Below, piece by piece: positions 18,788 through 26,568 of a DNA stretch of 64,000 nt; within the stretch, counting starts at the first letter, position 1, and the number at the start of each line of letters is the position of its first letter. Origin of the DNA: Gandjariella thermophila. Lineage in GTDB: Bacteria > Actinomycetota > Actinomycetes > Mycobacteriales > Pseudonocardiaceae. The stretch covers positions 1 through 64,000 of the forward strand of contig NZ_BJFL01000021.1 of assembly GCF_005405885.1 (NCBI RefSeq), written 5' to 3'. The notes under the pieces are model-generated. The model was not told the DNA's origin and ran no database searches. It saw only the letters and a program-made list of their open reading frames with translations. The position numbers and the translations under genes were made by a program.

Positions 18788-19560
18788 TCCTCCAGCAGAC
18801 CACCGTTTCGCTGTCCGCCACCGCCTACCAGGTGGCGTGGGAACATCTCGCCCTGCCCGCGATGCCGATCGTGCTGTACGTGCCCGCCGAGGGAACGCAC
18901 CCGGAGGAGCGCGAACTCGTCCGCCGATCGGCATGGGCCGAACTGCGCGCCCTCGGCGCCGCGGGCCGGCGCGGGCTGGAACCCTGGTTCGCTGGCGCGC
19001 TGCGGCTGCTGGCCCGGCCCCGCCGGTCCATCGACCTGCGGTTCGGCATCGGCCGGAACGCGGTGCGCGGGCTCACCGCCGCCGGGGAGGACGACGCCGT
19101 GCTGGCCGAGCGGGCCGGCGGCACGGTGCGCCTCCGGCCGGTCGGCCCCGGCACCCTCGCCGAGCAGATCGTCGGGCTGCTGCCGCCGCACCCACCCGGA
19201 CCGGGTTCGGCGGTCTCGCTGCCGGTCGACGACGTGGACGCGGCCGCACACGACGCCGGGGGCGCGCTGCTGCCGATCGCCGATCACCTGCGCGGCGGGG
19301 GCGTGCCGGCGGAGGCGCTGCGCGCGCTGGCGGCGATGACCGAGGGCATTCTCCGGCGCGGCCGGTTCGGCGCCGCGCTGCGGGACGGCCGCGGGCGCCG
19401 GCGCCGCCTCGCGCGGGGCGTCGCCGTGCACGACACCCCGGCCGGCCGGTACCTGATCGCGGCCCACCGCGCCGGCGATCCGCCGCGCACCACGGTGGGT
19501 CCGGCCGACCCGGCCACGCTGGCCGGGCACGTCCGGGCGTTGCTCGACGAGCCGGCCTGA
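18784..19560 (+). CDS. EspG-family ESX secretion-associated protein, second copy
   Basis: A 258-residue EspG-like protein beginning VILQQTTVSLSATAYQVAWEH, with the helix LRALAAMTEGILRRGRFGAAL and the C-terminal block VAVHDTPAGRYLIAAHRAG, both parallel to the first copy. Overall similarity to the first copy is low outside these blocks, so the pair is an old duplication, perhaps serving two different WXG/PPE-type clients. It is followed by two genes encoding helical ESX-type proteins. The GTG start overlaps the stop of a short upstream frame. Confidence 0.78.
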   Translation: MILQQTTVSLSATAYQVAWEHLALPAMPIVLYVPAEGTHPEERELVRRSAWAELRALGAAGRRGLEPWFAGALRLLARPRRSIDLRFGIGRNAVRGLTAAGEDDAVLAERAGGTVRLRPVGPGTLAEQIVGLLPPHPPGPGSAVSLPVDDVDAAAHDAGGALLPIADHLRGGGVPAEALRALAAMTEGILRRGRFGAALRDGRGRRRRLARGVAVHDTPAGRYLIAAHRAGDPPRTTVGPADPATLAGHVRALLDEPA

Positions 19561-19684
19561 CCGGGCTTCCGGCCGGTAAGAAACGGCTCACCGGGCGGCC
19601 CCGGCGATCTAGAGTTCTTCCGGAACCACCACGTGCGGCCGCGCGTCAGACGTGGTGGCGGCTGCGCAGGAGGGGGTAAGGGCC

Positions 19685-19993
19685 GTGGCGGTCTCGAAGT
19701 ACAACGCCGACGCCATCGAGCAGTGCCGCACCATGGCGAGCACGCAGGCCAGCCAGTTCGGCGGCCTGGGCGACGGCTTCGCGCACGTCGGCGGCAACGC
19801 CGCGATCTTCGGCAAGCTGGCCAACTCGGCAGGCCTCTCCGCCGCGGTCGACAGCCTCAACGGCACGGCGGCGGCCGAGTTCGCGGCGGCGGAGCGGCTG
19901 CTCGGCAAGGTGGAACGCGCGCTGGACGCGGTGCTGTCCTCGGTCGGCAACGTCGAGGACGCCAACCGGCACACGTTCCGGCGTCCGGCCTGA
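19685..19993 (+). CDS. Small helical ESX-associated protein
   Basis: A 102-residue helical protein (VAVSKYNADAIEQCRTMAST) of the EspC/DUF2580-like or WXG100-like size class. It has a glycine-rich turn GGLGDGFAHVGGNA in the middle and long amphipathic helices on both sides. The GTG at 19685 follows an AGGAGGGGG ribosome site; an upstream in-frame ATG would add residues not expected in the family. It is placed between the EspG genes and the WXG-transglycosylase gene, so it is probably a secreted partner of one of them. Confidence 0.7.
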   Translation: MAVSKYNADAIEQCRTMASTQASQFGGLGDGFAHVGGNAAIFGKLANSAGLSAAVDSLNGTAAAEFAAAERLLGKVERALDAVLSSVGNVEDANRHTFRRPA

Positions 19994-20033
19994 CCGGCAC
20001 CGCCGCGAACACGAGTGACGGGGAGGACTCGAG

Positions 20034-21260
20034 GTGGGTGCGAAGGACGAGGTGGCGGCGCTGCCGGGCGGGCAGGCCCTGGCCGATCTCGCGGACAAGG
20101 TGGACGGCGCCCAGCCGGAGGCCATCCGGCAGATCGCCAGGCACTGGACCGATGCGGCGAGCAGGTGCGGCGAGTGCGACACGGCGGTGAAGAACTCGGT
20201 GGCCCAACTCGACGGCGCGTGGCAGGGCGGCTCCGCCGACGGGTTCGTCGCCTACATGGCCGGGTTCGGCAACGCCGGCGCGTCCCTGCAGCAGGCGCTG
20301 ACCAGCGCGGCCGGCGACCTGAACTCCGCCGCCGATGCACTGGAGAGCGCCAGGGCCTCGGTGGATAACATCTGCGAGCGGCTGCTCGGCCAGGTCCGCC
20401 AGTACCGGGCGCAGCACGAGCACGACTCGCCGGACGAGACGAACGCCGCGATCGAGCGGCTGTGCGCCGAGGCCGCGGGCGACGCCCGACCCAAGGTGGC
20501 CGAGGCCGACCACGCACTGGCCACCGCGCTGGGCAGGCTCAACGGCCACGCCGGCGCCATCTCCCCGAAGTTCTCCAGCCTGGCCGATCCGAATACGCAG
20601 CCCTTCGTGCCCGCGCCCGGCCGCACCATCGACTGGCAGCCGACCGCCGCCCCACCGCAGGTCACCGACCCGCAGAGCGCGGGAGGCGCACCGGGTGCAC
20701 CCGGTGGCGCGCCGGGCGGGCCCGGCGGGGGCGTGGCTGCCGGCGCCGGTGACGGCGGTGGTTACCAGGCCCTCGCGGCGCACGGCAGCGGGTACGGCGG
20801 GTACGGCGGTGGCGGGTACGGCGGTGGCGGGTACGGCGGTGGCGGGTACGGCGGCGGTGGGGACAGCGGCGGCCCGCCGTCGCCCGGTTTCGCGGCGCCC
20901 AGCGGCCAGGTCAAGGACTGGATCGAGCAGGCCATCGAAATCCTCCGCGCCCAGGGCGTCCCGGTGGACAAAATGAGCCCGGACCAGATCTGGGCGATTA
21001 TCCAACACGAATCCGGTGGAAATCCGCATGCGATCAACAATTGGGATTCGAATGCCGCCGCTGGGCACCCGTCAAAAGGGTTGATGCAAACAATCGACTC
21101 GACGTTCAACGCCTACAAGTTGCCTGGGCACGACGATATCTGGAACCCGGTGGACAACATTATCGCCGGGGTCCGGTACGCGATCGCGCGGTACGGCTCG
21201 GTGTCCAACGTGCCGGGCATCCAGAGCATGGAGCACGGCGGCGGATACCGCGGCTACTGA
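20034..21260 (+). CDS. WXG-type ESX protein fused to a lytic transglycosylase (SLT) domain
   Basis: A 408-residue protein in three parts. Residues 1-185 are helical with a WQGG turn (Trp63), typical of ESX/WXG100 substrates. Residues 205-285 are a Pro/Gly linker with repeated YGGGG units. Residues 300-408 form a lysozyme-like transglycosylase domain with catalytic Glu326 in IIQHESGGNPHAIN, followed by SKGLMQTIDSTF and NIIAGVRYAIARYGS. It should cut peptidoglycan glycan strands outside the cell after ESX export, perhaps to open the wall for the secretion machine. It has no Sec signal, consistent with ESX export. The codons of the catalytic lobe are unusually AT-rich at third positions. Confidence 0.85.
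   Translation: MGAKDEVAALPGGQALADLADKVDGAQPEAIRQIARHWTDAASRCGECDTAVKNSVAQLDGAWQGGSADGFVAYMAGFGNAGASLQQALTSAAGDLNSAADALESARASVDNICERLLGQVRQYRAQHEHDSPDETNAAIERLCAEAAGDARPKVAEADHALATALGRLNGHAGAISPKFSSLADPNTQPFVPAPGRTIDWQPTAAPPQVTDPQSAGGAPGAPGGAPGGPGGGVAAGAGDGGGYQALAAHGSGYGGYGGGGYGGGGYGGGGYGGGGDSGGPPSPGFAAPSGQVKDWIEQAIEILRAQGVPVDKMSPDQIWAIIQHESGGNPHAINNWDSNAAAGHPSKGLMQTIDSTFNAYKLPGHDDIWNPVDNIIAGVRYAIARYGSVSNVPGIQSMEHGGGYRGY
20802..20861 (+). repeat. 15-bp tandem repeat, four units, inside the SLT-fusion gene
   Basis: TACGGCGGTGGCGGG is repeated three times exactly (20802, 20817, 20832), with a fourth variant at 20847. It encodes YGGGG pentapeptides in the linker and could vary in copy number between strains without shifting the frame. 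Confidence 0.9.
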
Positions 21261-21268
21261 CAGGCTGT

Positions 21269-21314
21269 GCCCCGGCGCCGCGATCGCGCCGCGCGCTCGC
21301 GGAACAGGCACTGA
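21269..21314 (+). repeat. 46-bp dispersed intergenic repeat, copy downstream of the SLT-fusion gene
   Basis: Starts GCCCCGGCGCCGCGATCGCG and ends CGGAACAGGCACTGA. It begins 8 bases after the stop of the ESX transglycosylase gene. Its last 20 bases, extended to 21320, are identical to the repeat at 7438-7456. Confidence 0.65.
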
Positions 21315-21390
21315 CGGCCGCCCGCCCGGGGTCCTCGGACGGGGCGGATCTCCGTCCGGCCGTGGGCGGCGCGGCACCTAGGCTGGCGTC

Positions 21391-22566
21391 ATGCTGCACA
21401 GCACCAGCCGGATGACCGCCGCCGCCCGTGCCTCCGTTCCGCCGTTCCACGTGATGGAGGTGCTGTCCGCGGCGGCGCGCCGCCAGCGGGTCAAGGGCGA
21501 CGTGGTGTCCCTGGCCGCCGGGCAGCCGTCCAGCCCGGCGCCCGCGCCGGTGCTCGCCGCCGCCGAGCGGGCGCTGCGCGAGCATCCGCTCGGCTACACC
21601 GAGAACCTCGGCATGCCGGAACTGCGCGAGGCGATCGCCGGGCACTACGCCCGCCGACACGATCTCGACGTGTCACCGGACGAGGTGGTGGTGACCACCG
21701 GCTCGTCCGGCGCCTTCCTGCTCGCCTTCCTCGCCGCGTTCGACGCCGGGGACCGGGTGGCGCTGCCCCGCCCCGGCTACCCGGCCTACCGCAACATCCT
21801 GCGCGCGCTGGGCTGCGAGGTGGTGGAGCTGGACTGCGGCCCGGAAACCCGGTTCCACCCCACGGTGGAGCAACTCGAGGCGCTGGAGGCGCCGGTGCGC
21901 GGCCTGGTGGTGGCCAGCCCCGCCAACCCGACCGGCACCGTGCTGGACCCGGCGGAACTGGCCGAGCTGGCCGGGTGGTGCGCCGAGCACGACGTCCAGT
22001 TCGTCTCCGACGAGATCTACGACGGGATCAACTTCGGCCGGCGCAGCGGCTGCGCGTGGGCCACCTCGCGGGACGCCGTCGTGGTGAACAGCTTCTCCAA
22101 GTACTTCGCGATGACCGGGTGGCGGCTGGGCTGGATGCTGCTGCCGCACCGGCTGCTGCGCGCGGTGGACTGCCTGGCCGGCAACTTCACCGTCTGCCCG
22201 CCCACGCTGGCCCAGCACGCGGCGGTCGCCGCGTTCGACCCCGAGTCCTACGCCGAGGCCGACGCGCACGTGGCCCGCTACCGCACCAACCGCGACCTGC
22301 TGCTCGCCGGGCTCACCGAGCTGGGCATCACCCGGCTCGCCCCGGCGGACGGTGCCTTCTACGCCTACGCCGACGTCTCCCACCTCGGCGAGGACTCGAT
22401 GGCGCTGTGCCAGCGGCTGCTGGACGAAACCGGTGTCGCCGTGGTCCCCGGCATCGACTTCGACCCGGCCAACGGCGGCCGGTTCGTGCGGATGTCCTTC
22501 GCCGGCGTCACCGAAGACGTGCGCGAGGCGTTGCGCCGGCTCGGCGAGTGGTTGCCCAGCGTATGA
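21391..22566 (+). CDS. Class I/II pyridoxal-phosphate aminotransferase
   Basis: A 391-residue fold-type I aminotransferase of the aspartate-aminotransferase superfamily. The PLP-binding Lys is in NSFSKYFAMTGWRLGW, the PLP-ring Asp/Tyr pair in FVSDEIYDGI, and substrate-binding motifs in SPANPTGTV and the C-terminal RFVRMSFAG (carboxylate-binding Arg). It probably transfers amino groups between an amino acid and 2-oxoglutarate; the substrate cannot be told. The ATG at 21391 has competitors at 21412 and 21454. It is transcribed as a single gene after the ESX locus. Confidence 0.9.
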   Translation: MLHSTSRMTAAARASVPPFHVMEVLSAAARRQRVKGDVVSLAAGQPSSPAPAPVLAAAERALREHPLGYTENLGMPELREAIAGHYARRHDLDVSPDEVVVTTGSSGAFLLAFLAAFDAGDRVALPRPGYPAYRNILRALGCEVVELDCGPETRFHPTVEQLEALEAPVRGLVVASPANPTGTVLDPAELAELAGWCAEHDVQFVSDEIYDGINFGRRSGCAWATSRDAVVVNSFSKYFAMTGWRLGWMLLPHRLLRAVDCLAGNFTVCPPTLAQHAAVAAFDPESYAEADAHVARYRTNRDLLLAGLTELGITRLAPADGAFYAYADVSHLGEDSMALCQRLLDETGVAVVPGIDFDPANGGRFVRMSFAGVTEDVREALRRLGEWLPSV

Positions 22567-22623
22567 TCATCCGGCTGTTCTTTTACGTGTTAAGATTCTT
22601 TCACGACTGAAGGGGAGGTCGCC

Positions 22624-22773
22624 GTGTGGGCCGTCATCGGAGTGCTGCTGCTCGTCTGGCTCGTGGTGACCGTGCTGGGGGCGCTGCTCAAGGGTCTGTT
22701 CTGGCTGGCCGTGATCGGCGGGGTGCTGTTCATCGGCACCGCCGCCTACGGCGCGATCAAGAACCGCACCTGA
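22624..22773 (+). CDS. 49-residue hydrophobic membrane protein
   Basis: A GTG with a GGGGAGG ribosome site opens a 49-codon frame made of two hydrophobic helices (WAVIGVLLLVWLVVTVLG and FWLAVIGGVLFIGTAAYG) separated by ALLKGL and ending IKNRT. Small hydrophobic proteins of this form are widespread in actinomycetes and their function is unknown. An AT-rich stretch (TTCTTTTACGTGTTAAGATT) about 25-45 bases upstream, in an otherwise GC-rich setting, is a likely promoter. The small hairpin GCTGAGGGCGCTCAGC follows its stop. Confidence 0.65.
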   Translation: MWAVIGVLLLVWLVVTVLGALLKGLFWLAVIGGVLFIGTAAYGAIKNRT

Positions 22774-22784
22774 GCTGAGGGCGC

Positions 22785-23420
22785 TCAGCGACCGGCCGGG
22801 AGCACGCCGAACTGGGCCAGCCGGGCACGGATGTGGCCGGGGTTGGTCCACTGCGCGGCATGCAGCCCAGCCTGCCGCGCGCCGTCCACGTTGACCCGCT
22901 TGTCGTCCAGGAACAGGCAGTCCTCCGGGCGGGCGCCGAGCCGGTCGACAAGCTGACGCCAGATCTCCGGGTCCGGCTTGGCGATGCCCAGGTCGCCGGA
23001 GAACATCAGGTGCCGGAACAACCCGGCCCACGGCTGGCGCTCCGCGGCCCGGCCGAAGGAGGCCGACGCGTTGGACAGCAGTGCGAGCGGCACCTCGGCG
23101 GCGGACAGCTCGACCAGCAGCGCCAGGGTGCCCGGGTCGGCGTGCAGCCACCCCGCGATGTCCGCCCGCGCCAACTCGGCGACGAGGTCGTCGTCCACCC
23201 GCACGCCGAGCCGCCGGCCCACGGCGCGCCAGTACTCGGTGTCGCCGCAGCCGCGGTCGTAGCGGTCCCGCTCGGCCCAGTACGCCGGAAGCAGGTCGGC
23301 GGGCGAAACCCCGAGCATCCCGGCCAGCCGGGGCAGCGCGGCGGTCGGCCGGCTGATCACCTCGCCGTAGTCGAACACCACCCAGTGCACGTCGTCCCTC
23401 TCCGGTTGCAAGATCGCCAT
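22785..23420 (-). CDS. HAD-family hydrolase (YihX-like)
   Basis: A 211-residue haloacid-dehalogenase-fold phosphatase. Motif I is WVVFDYGEV, with the nucleophile Asp but Gly-Glu in place of the usual second Asp, as in YihX-type sugar phosphatases (DLGNV). Motif II is LLSNAS, the motif III Lys is in GIAKPDPEIW, and motif IV is FLDDKRVNVDGA. It probably acts on a small phosphorylated metabolite. The start at 23420 (MAILQPERDD) could instead be a later codon because motif I begins unusually far in. It is followed on the same strand by the intergenic end of the small membrane gene. Confidence 0.87.
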   Translation of the reverse strand: MAILQPERDDVHWVVFDYGEVISRPTAALPRLAGMLGVSPADLLPAYWAERDRYDRGCGDTEYWRAVGRRLGVRVDDDLVAELARADIAGWLHADPGTLALLVELSAAEVPLALLSNASASFGRAAERQPWAGLFRHLMFSGDLGIAKPDPEIWRQLVDRLGARPEDCLFLDDKRVNVDGARQAGLHAAQWTNPGHIRARLAQFGVLPAGR

Positions 23421-23436
23421 ACCCGGAGCGGTGAGA

Positions 23437-24453
23437 CTACGCCGCGCCCAACCGGCGGATCACCTCCCGCACGTCCGCGGCGGTGACGTCGCGGTGGGTG
23501 ACGAACCGGACGCGGCCGGACATCGGGGTGGCGAGCACGCCCAGGCCGGCGAGCCGGTGCAGGGTGGCCGGCGGGTCGGCCACCTCGGCGAGCACGATGT
23601 TGGTCTCCGGCCGGGTCACCCGCCAGCCGAGGTCGCGCAGGCCGTCGGCGAGCGTGGCGGCGTTCGCGTGGTCCTCGGCGAGCCGGTCGATGCCGTCCAG
23701 CGCCACCAGGCCGGCCGCGGCAAGCACCCCGCCCTGCCGCACCCCGCCGCCGAGCATCTGGCGCACCCGCCGCGCCTCGGTGACGAACTCCACCGATCCG
23801 GCGACCAGCGACCCCACCGGCGCGCCGAGCCCCTTGCTGGTGCACACCTGAACCGAGTCGACGTCGCCGACCAGCGCGGACGGCTTGACGCCGAGCGCGA
23901 CGGCGGCGTGCCAGATCCGCGCGCCGTCCAGGTGCACCCGCAGGCCCGCCGCGCGGGCCGCGGCGAGGAGTTCGGCGTGCGCCTCGACCGGGGTGACCAC
24001 GCCGCCCGCCGCGTTGTGCGTGTTCTCCACGCAGAGCAGCGTGGTGCGCAGCGCGTAGTACGGTCCCGGCCCGCCGGCGGCGGCGCGGACCGCGGCCGGC
24101 GAGGGGCGGCCGGGCGCGGCGTCCCAGTCCAGCACCTCGGGCATGCCGCCGGCCAGCCACGCGGCCGTGCCCAGCTCGTGGTCCAGCACGTGCGCCCCGC
24201 GCGGGGCGAGGAACCGCTCGCCGCGGCGCAGGTGCAGGGTCAGCGCGATGAGGTTGCCCATCGACCCGCTGGGCGTCCACAGCGCGGCGGGCACGCCGAG
24301 CAACTCGGCCACCCGCTCCTCCAACCGGCGAATGGTCGGGTCGTGGTCGAGCACGTTGTCGCCGACCTCGGCGGCCGCCATGGCCGCGCGCATCTTCTCC
24401 GTCGGCTTGGTGACCGTGTCGGACCGCAGGTCGATCGGCGCGAGCGTAGCCAC
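23437..24453 (-). CDS. Threonine aldolase family protein (PLP-dependent beta-eliminating lyase)
   Basis: A 338-residue PLP enzyme of the low-specificity L-threonine aldolase group, which splits threonine or allo-threonine into glycine and acetaldehyde. Signals are DLRSDTVTKPTEKMRAAM at the start, GVPAALWTPSGSMGNLIAL, the cofactor-Asp segment RVHLDGARIWHAAVALG, and the PLP Lys in SVQVCTSKGLGAPVGS. Length is normal. It lies immediately upstream of the HAD gene (16 bases apart, same strand), suggesting one transcript. Confidence 0.92.
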   Translation of the reverse strand: MATLAPIDLRSDTVTKPTEKMRAAMAAAEVGDNVLDHDPTIRRLEERVAELLGVPAALWTPSGSMGNLIALTLHLRRGERFLAPRGAHVLDHELGTAAWLAGGMPEVLDWDAAPGRPSPAAVRAAAGGPGPYYALRTTLLCVENTHNAAGGVVTPVEAHAELLAAARAAGLRVHLDGARIWHAAVALGVKPSALVGDVDSVQVCTSKGLGAPVGSLVAGSVEFVTEARRVRQMLGGGVRQGGVLAAAGLVALDGIDRLAEDHANAATLADGLRDLGWRVTRPETNIVLAEVADPPATLHRLAGLGVLATPMSGRVRFVTHRDVTAADVREVIRRLGAA

Positions 24454-24598
24454 GATCCGATGACATCACACCCGCGCCGGCTGCACCGCATGATGCGATG
24501 ATCGGAATGTGACGTGGATCGCCGGCGCGGTTCGTGCAACCGTGGGCGGCGGGCGTTCCGTCCGGTAGGTGCAGGCACGACGAGCGGAGAGAGTCCGC

Positions 24599-25117
24599 GT
24601 GGACCAGCGCGACGAGCAGGAGTTCGCGGAGTACTTCGCGGCCCGGCGGGACGCCGTGCGGAGGACGGCATTCCTGCTCTGCGGGGACTGGCACCGGGCG
24701 GACGACCTTGCCCAGACGGCGTTCGTCGCCCTGCACCGGAGGTGGCGCAAGGTGCGGGACCGCGGGGCGCTGGACGCCTACGTGCGGCGCACGCTGGTGC
24801 GCGCGGTGATCGACGAGTCGCGGCGGCCGTGGCGGCGGGAGCGGTTCGTGGACGAGATGCCGGACGTGCCGGTGGCCGGCGCCGACGTGAGCGAGACCGT
24901 GGCGCTGCGGCAGGCGCTGATCCCGGCGCTGCGCCGGGTGCCGCCGCGCCAGCGGGCGGTGCTGGTGCTGCGGTTCCTCGACGGCCTGGACGTCGCGGCC
25001 ACCGCGCAGGCGCTGGGCTGCACCGAGGGCACGGTGAAAAGCCAGACGGCGCGGGGGCTGGAGGCGCTGCGCACCGAACTGGGGGACGCCCTGGACGACC
25101 TGCGTCCGGCGTCGTGA
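24599..25117 (+). CDS. SigE-family ECF RNA polymerase sigma factor
   Basis: A 172-residue sigma factor of the actinobacterial SigE family. Region 2 is at residues 10-80 (FAEYFAARRDAVRRTAFLL and ADDLAQTAFVALHRRWRK) and region 4 at 110-160 (RVPPRQRAVLVLRFLDGLDVAAT, with the recognition helix CTEGTVKSQTARGL). The GTG at 24599 follows GCGGAGAG and gives the normal N-terminus. A gene for a single-span membrane protein follows 22 bases later, the usual arrangement for a sigma factor and its regulator, so the pair may sense an envelope condition. Confidence 0.92.
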   Translation: MDQRDEQEFAEYFAARRDAVRRTAFLLCGDWHRADDLAQTAFVALHRRWRKVRDRGALDAYVRRTLVRAVIDESRRPWRRERFVDEMPDVPVAGADVSETVALRQALIPALRRVPPRQRAVLVLRFLDGLDVAATAQALGCTEGTVKSQTARGLEALRTELGDALDDLRPAS

Positions 25118-25139
25118 ACGGGGCGAGGAGGTGACGGAC

Positions 25140-25874
25140 GTGGACGAGCGGGAACTCGCGGAGGTGTTCCGGGCGGCGGTGCGGGACACGCCGCCGGCGT
25201 CCTTCGACGAGCGGGACGTGGTGGCCGCGTCCCGGCGCGCCCGCGCCCGGCAGCGCACCGCGATCGTGGCCGGCTCGACGCTCGGGGTCGCCGTGCTGGT
25301 CGGCGGCGCGGTGGCCGGCGCCGACCTGCTGCATGGCCCCGCGCACGAGGTGGCGAGCGGCCCGGAGCAGAGCACGACGCACGGCAGGCCCCCGATGAAC
25401 ACCTTCGGCCTGCCGGTACCCGGCACGCCGGCCCCGCACAGCTTCCCGGAGGCGACGCCTGAGCAGGGGGGCGGCGCCGGCGGGGAGGTCGGCCCGAGGG
25501 CCGACGGCACCCGGAGCGGGTGTGGTCCGGTGGACCGGGAGCTCGCCGCCGCCCTCGCCGGCGAGCTCCCGGCCGCCGCCGCCGGCGGGCTGCCCGTGGC
25601 GGTGGACGCCCAGTGCCCGCAGGGTGCCCGCGCCGCCGGTTACCTGGTGCGGGACGGGGACGACCTGGGCGTGTTCTCCGTGGTGCTGGTGCCGGCCGGA
25701 GCGCAGCGGTCGGTGACCCAGTTCTCCGGCCCGGGGAGCAGCACCACGGTCAGCGTGACCACCCGCAGCGGTGGCCAGCTCACCGTGGTGAGCAAGGCGC
25801 AGCGCGGGTCGACCGGGGCGCCGTTCGGCGACCGGGTCGCGGCGATCGCCGCCGACCTGGCCAGCCGCTACTGA
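25140..25874 (+). CDS. Single-span membrane protein, likely partner of the sigma factor
   Basis: A 244-residue protein. The N-terminal 40 residues are soluble (ELAEVFRAAVRDTPPASFDE), one membrane helix follows near 44-66 (IVAGSTLGVAVLVGGAVAG), and the remaining 175 residues are predicted to be outside. Position directly after a sigma gene and the cytoplasmic helical start resemble anti-sigma factors of SigE-family systems, but no zinc-binding HxxxCxxC motif is present. The GTG at 25140 was chosen over 25131 because GCGAGGAGG then lies at normal spacing. The outer domain is Gly/Pro-rich and unrecognised. Confidence 0.7.
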   Translation: MDERELAEVFRAAVRDTPPASFDERDVVAASRRARARQRTAIVAGSTLGVAVLVGGAVAGADLLHGPAHEVASGPEQSTTHGRPPMNTFGLPVPGTPAPHSFPEATPEQGGGAGGEVGPRADGTRSGCGPVDRELAAALAGELPAAAAGGLPVAVDAQCPQGARAAGYLVRDGDDLGVFSVVLVPAGAQRSVTQFSGPGSSTTVSVTTRSGGQLTVVSKAQRGSTGAPFGDRVAAIAADLASRY

Positions 25875-25954
25875 GCCTCACCCGGGCGGGTCGGCGCTGA
25901 GCAGCCGAAACCCGCGCGGGTGCCGCGGTGGCCGGCCTGGCACCATCGGACACC

Positions 25955-26539
25955 ATGACCACGGCGAGCACGCCGAAGGGCGAGCGCCGGCGTCAGGCGC
26001 TGGTCGAGGCGGCGGCCGAGCTGCTGGTGGAGGGCGGCTTCGACGCGGTCCGGCACCGCGCGGTCGCCGACCGGGCCGGCCTACCGCTGGCGTCGACCAC
26101 GTACTACTTCCGGTCCCTGGACGAGCTGGTCGAGGCCGCGGTGGAGCACCACGCCCGCGCCGAGCTGGCCAGGGGCCGGGCCCGGCTGGCGGAGCTGGCT
26201 GTCGGGCCGCGCGGGGTGGACTCGCTGGTGGAGATCGTGCTCGACCTGCTGCTCGGCCCGGCGTCGCAGGCCGGGGACGCGGAGGCGGTGCTGCTGCGCT
26301 ACGAGCGGCTGGTGGCCACCGGGCGGCGGCCCTACCTGCGACCGCTGATGCGCCGGCTGGGCCGCGAGCTGGACCTGCTGCTGCTGGAGATCTTTGCCAA
26401 GTCCGGGGTGCCGGCCGACGCGGAGCGGGTGGACCGGCTGGTCGCCCTGGTGGACGGGGCGGTGGTGAACGCGCTGATCGAGGTGGACCCGGACCCGCGT
26501 GGCGCGGCCCGCCGCATGCTGCGCGCCGCCCTCTCCTGA
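25955..26539 (+). CDS. TetR-family transcriptional regulator
   Basis: A 194-residue TetR-type regulator. The N-terminal helix-turn-helix covers residues 8-55 (ALVEAAAELLVEGGFDAVRH, then VADRAGLPLASTTYYFRSLD), followed by an all-helical ligand domain. The ATG at 25955 (MTTASTPKGERRRQ) gives a standard start; nine extra codons upstream are not conserved. It stands alone just before purB with 29 bases between them, so it could share the purB transcript. Its ligand and targets are unknown. Confidence 0.9.
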   Translation: MTTASTPKGERRRQALVEAAAELLVEGGFDAVRHRAVADRAGLPLASTTYYFRSLDELVEAAVEHHARAELARGRARLAELAVGPRGVDSLVEIVLDLLLGPASQAGDAEAVLLRYERLVATGRRPYLRPLMRRLGRELDLLLLEIFAKSGVPADAERVDRLVALVDGAVVNALIEVDPDPRGAARRMLRAALS

Positions 26540-26568
26540 CCGCAGGCGGCGCACGTAGGCTTCGGCGC

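Noticed and set aside
20802-20861. Regular direct repeats considered as a CRISPR array
   Set aside because: The units are 15 bp, contiguous, in frame and code for YGGGG; there are no spacers and no cas genes.
17637-21260. Complete ESX secretion system
   Set aside because: Only accessory (EspG) and substrate-type genes are present; no EccB, EccC ATPase, EccD, EccE or MycP-like gene is found anywhere in the window.
22785-23420. HAD protein considered inactive because motif I lacks the second Asp
   Set aside because: YihX-type phosphatases use the same DxGxV form and are active, so the change alone is not evidence of inactivity.
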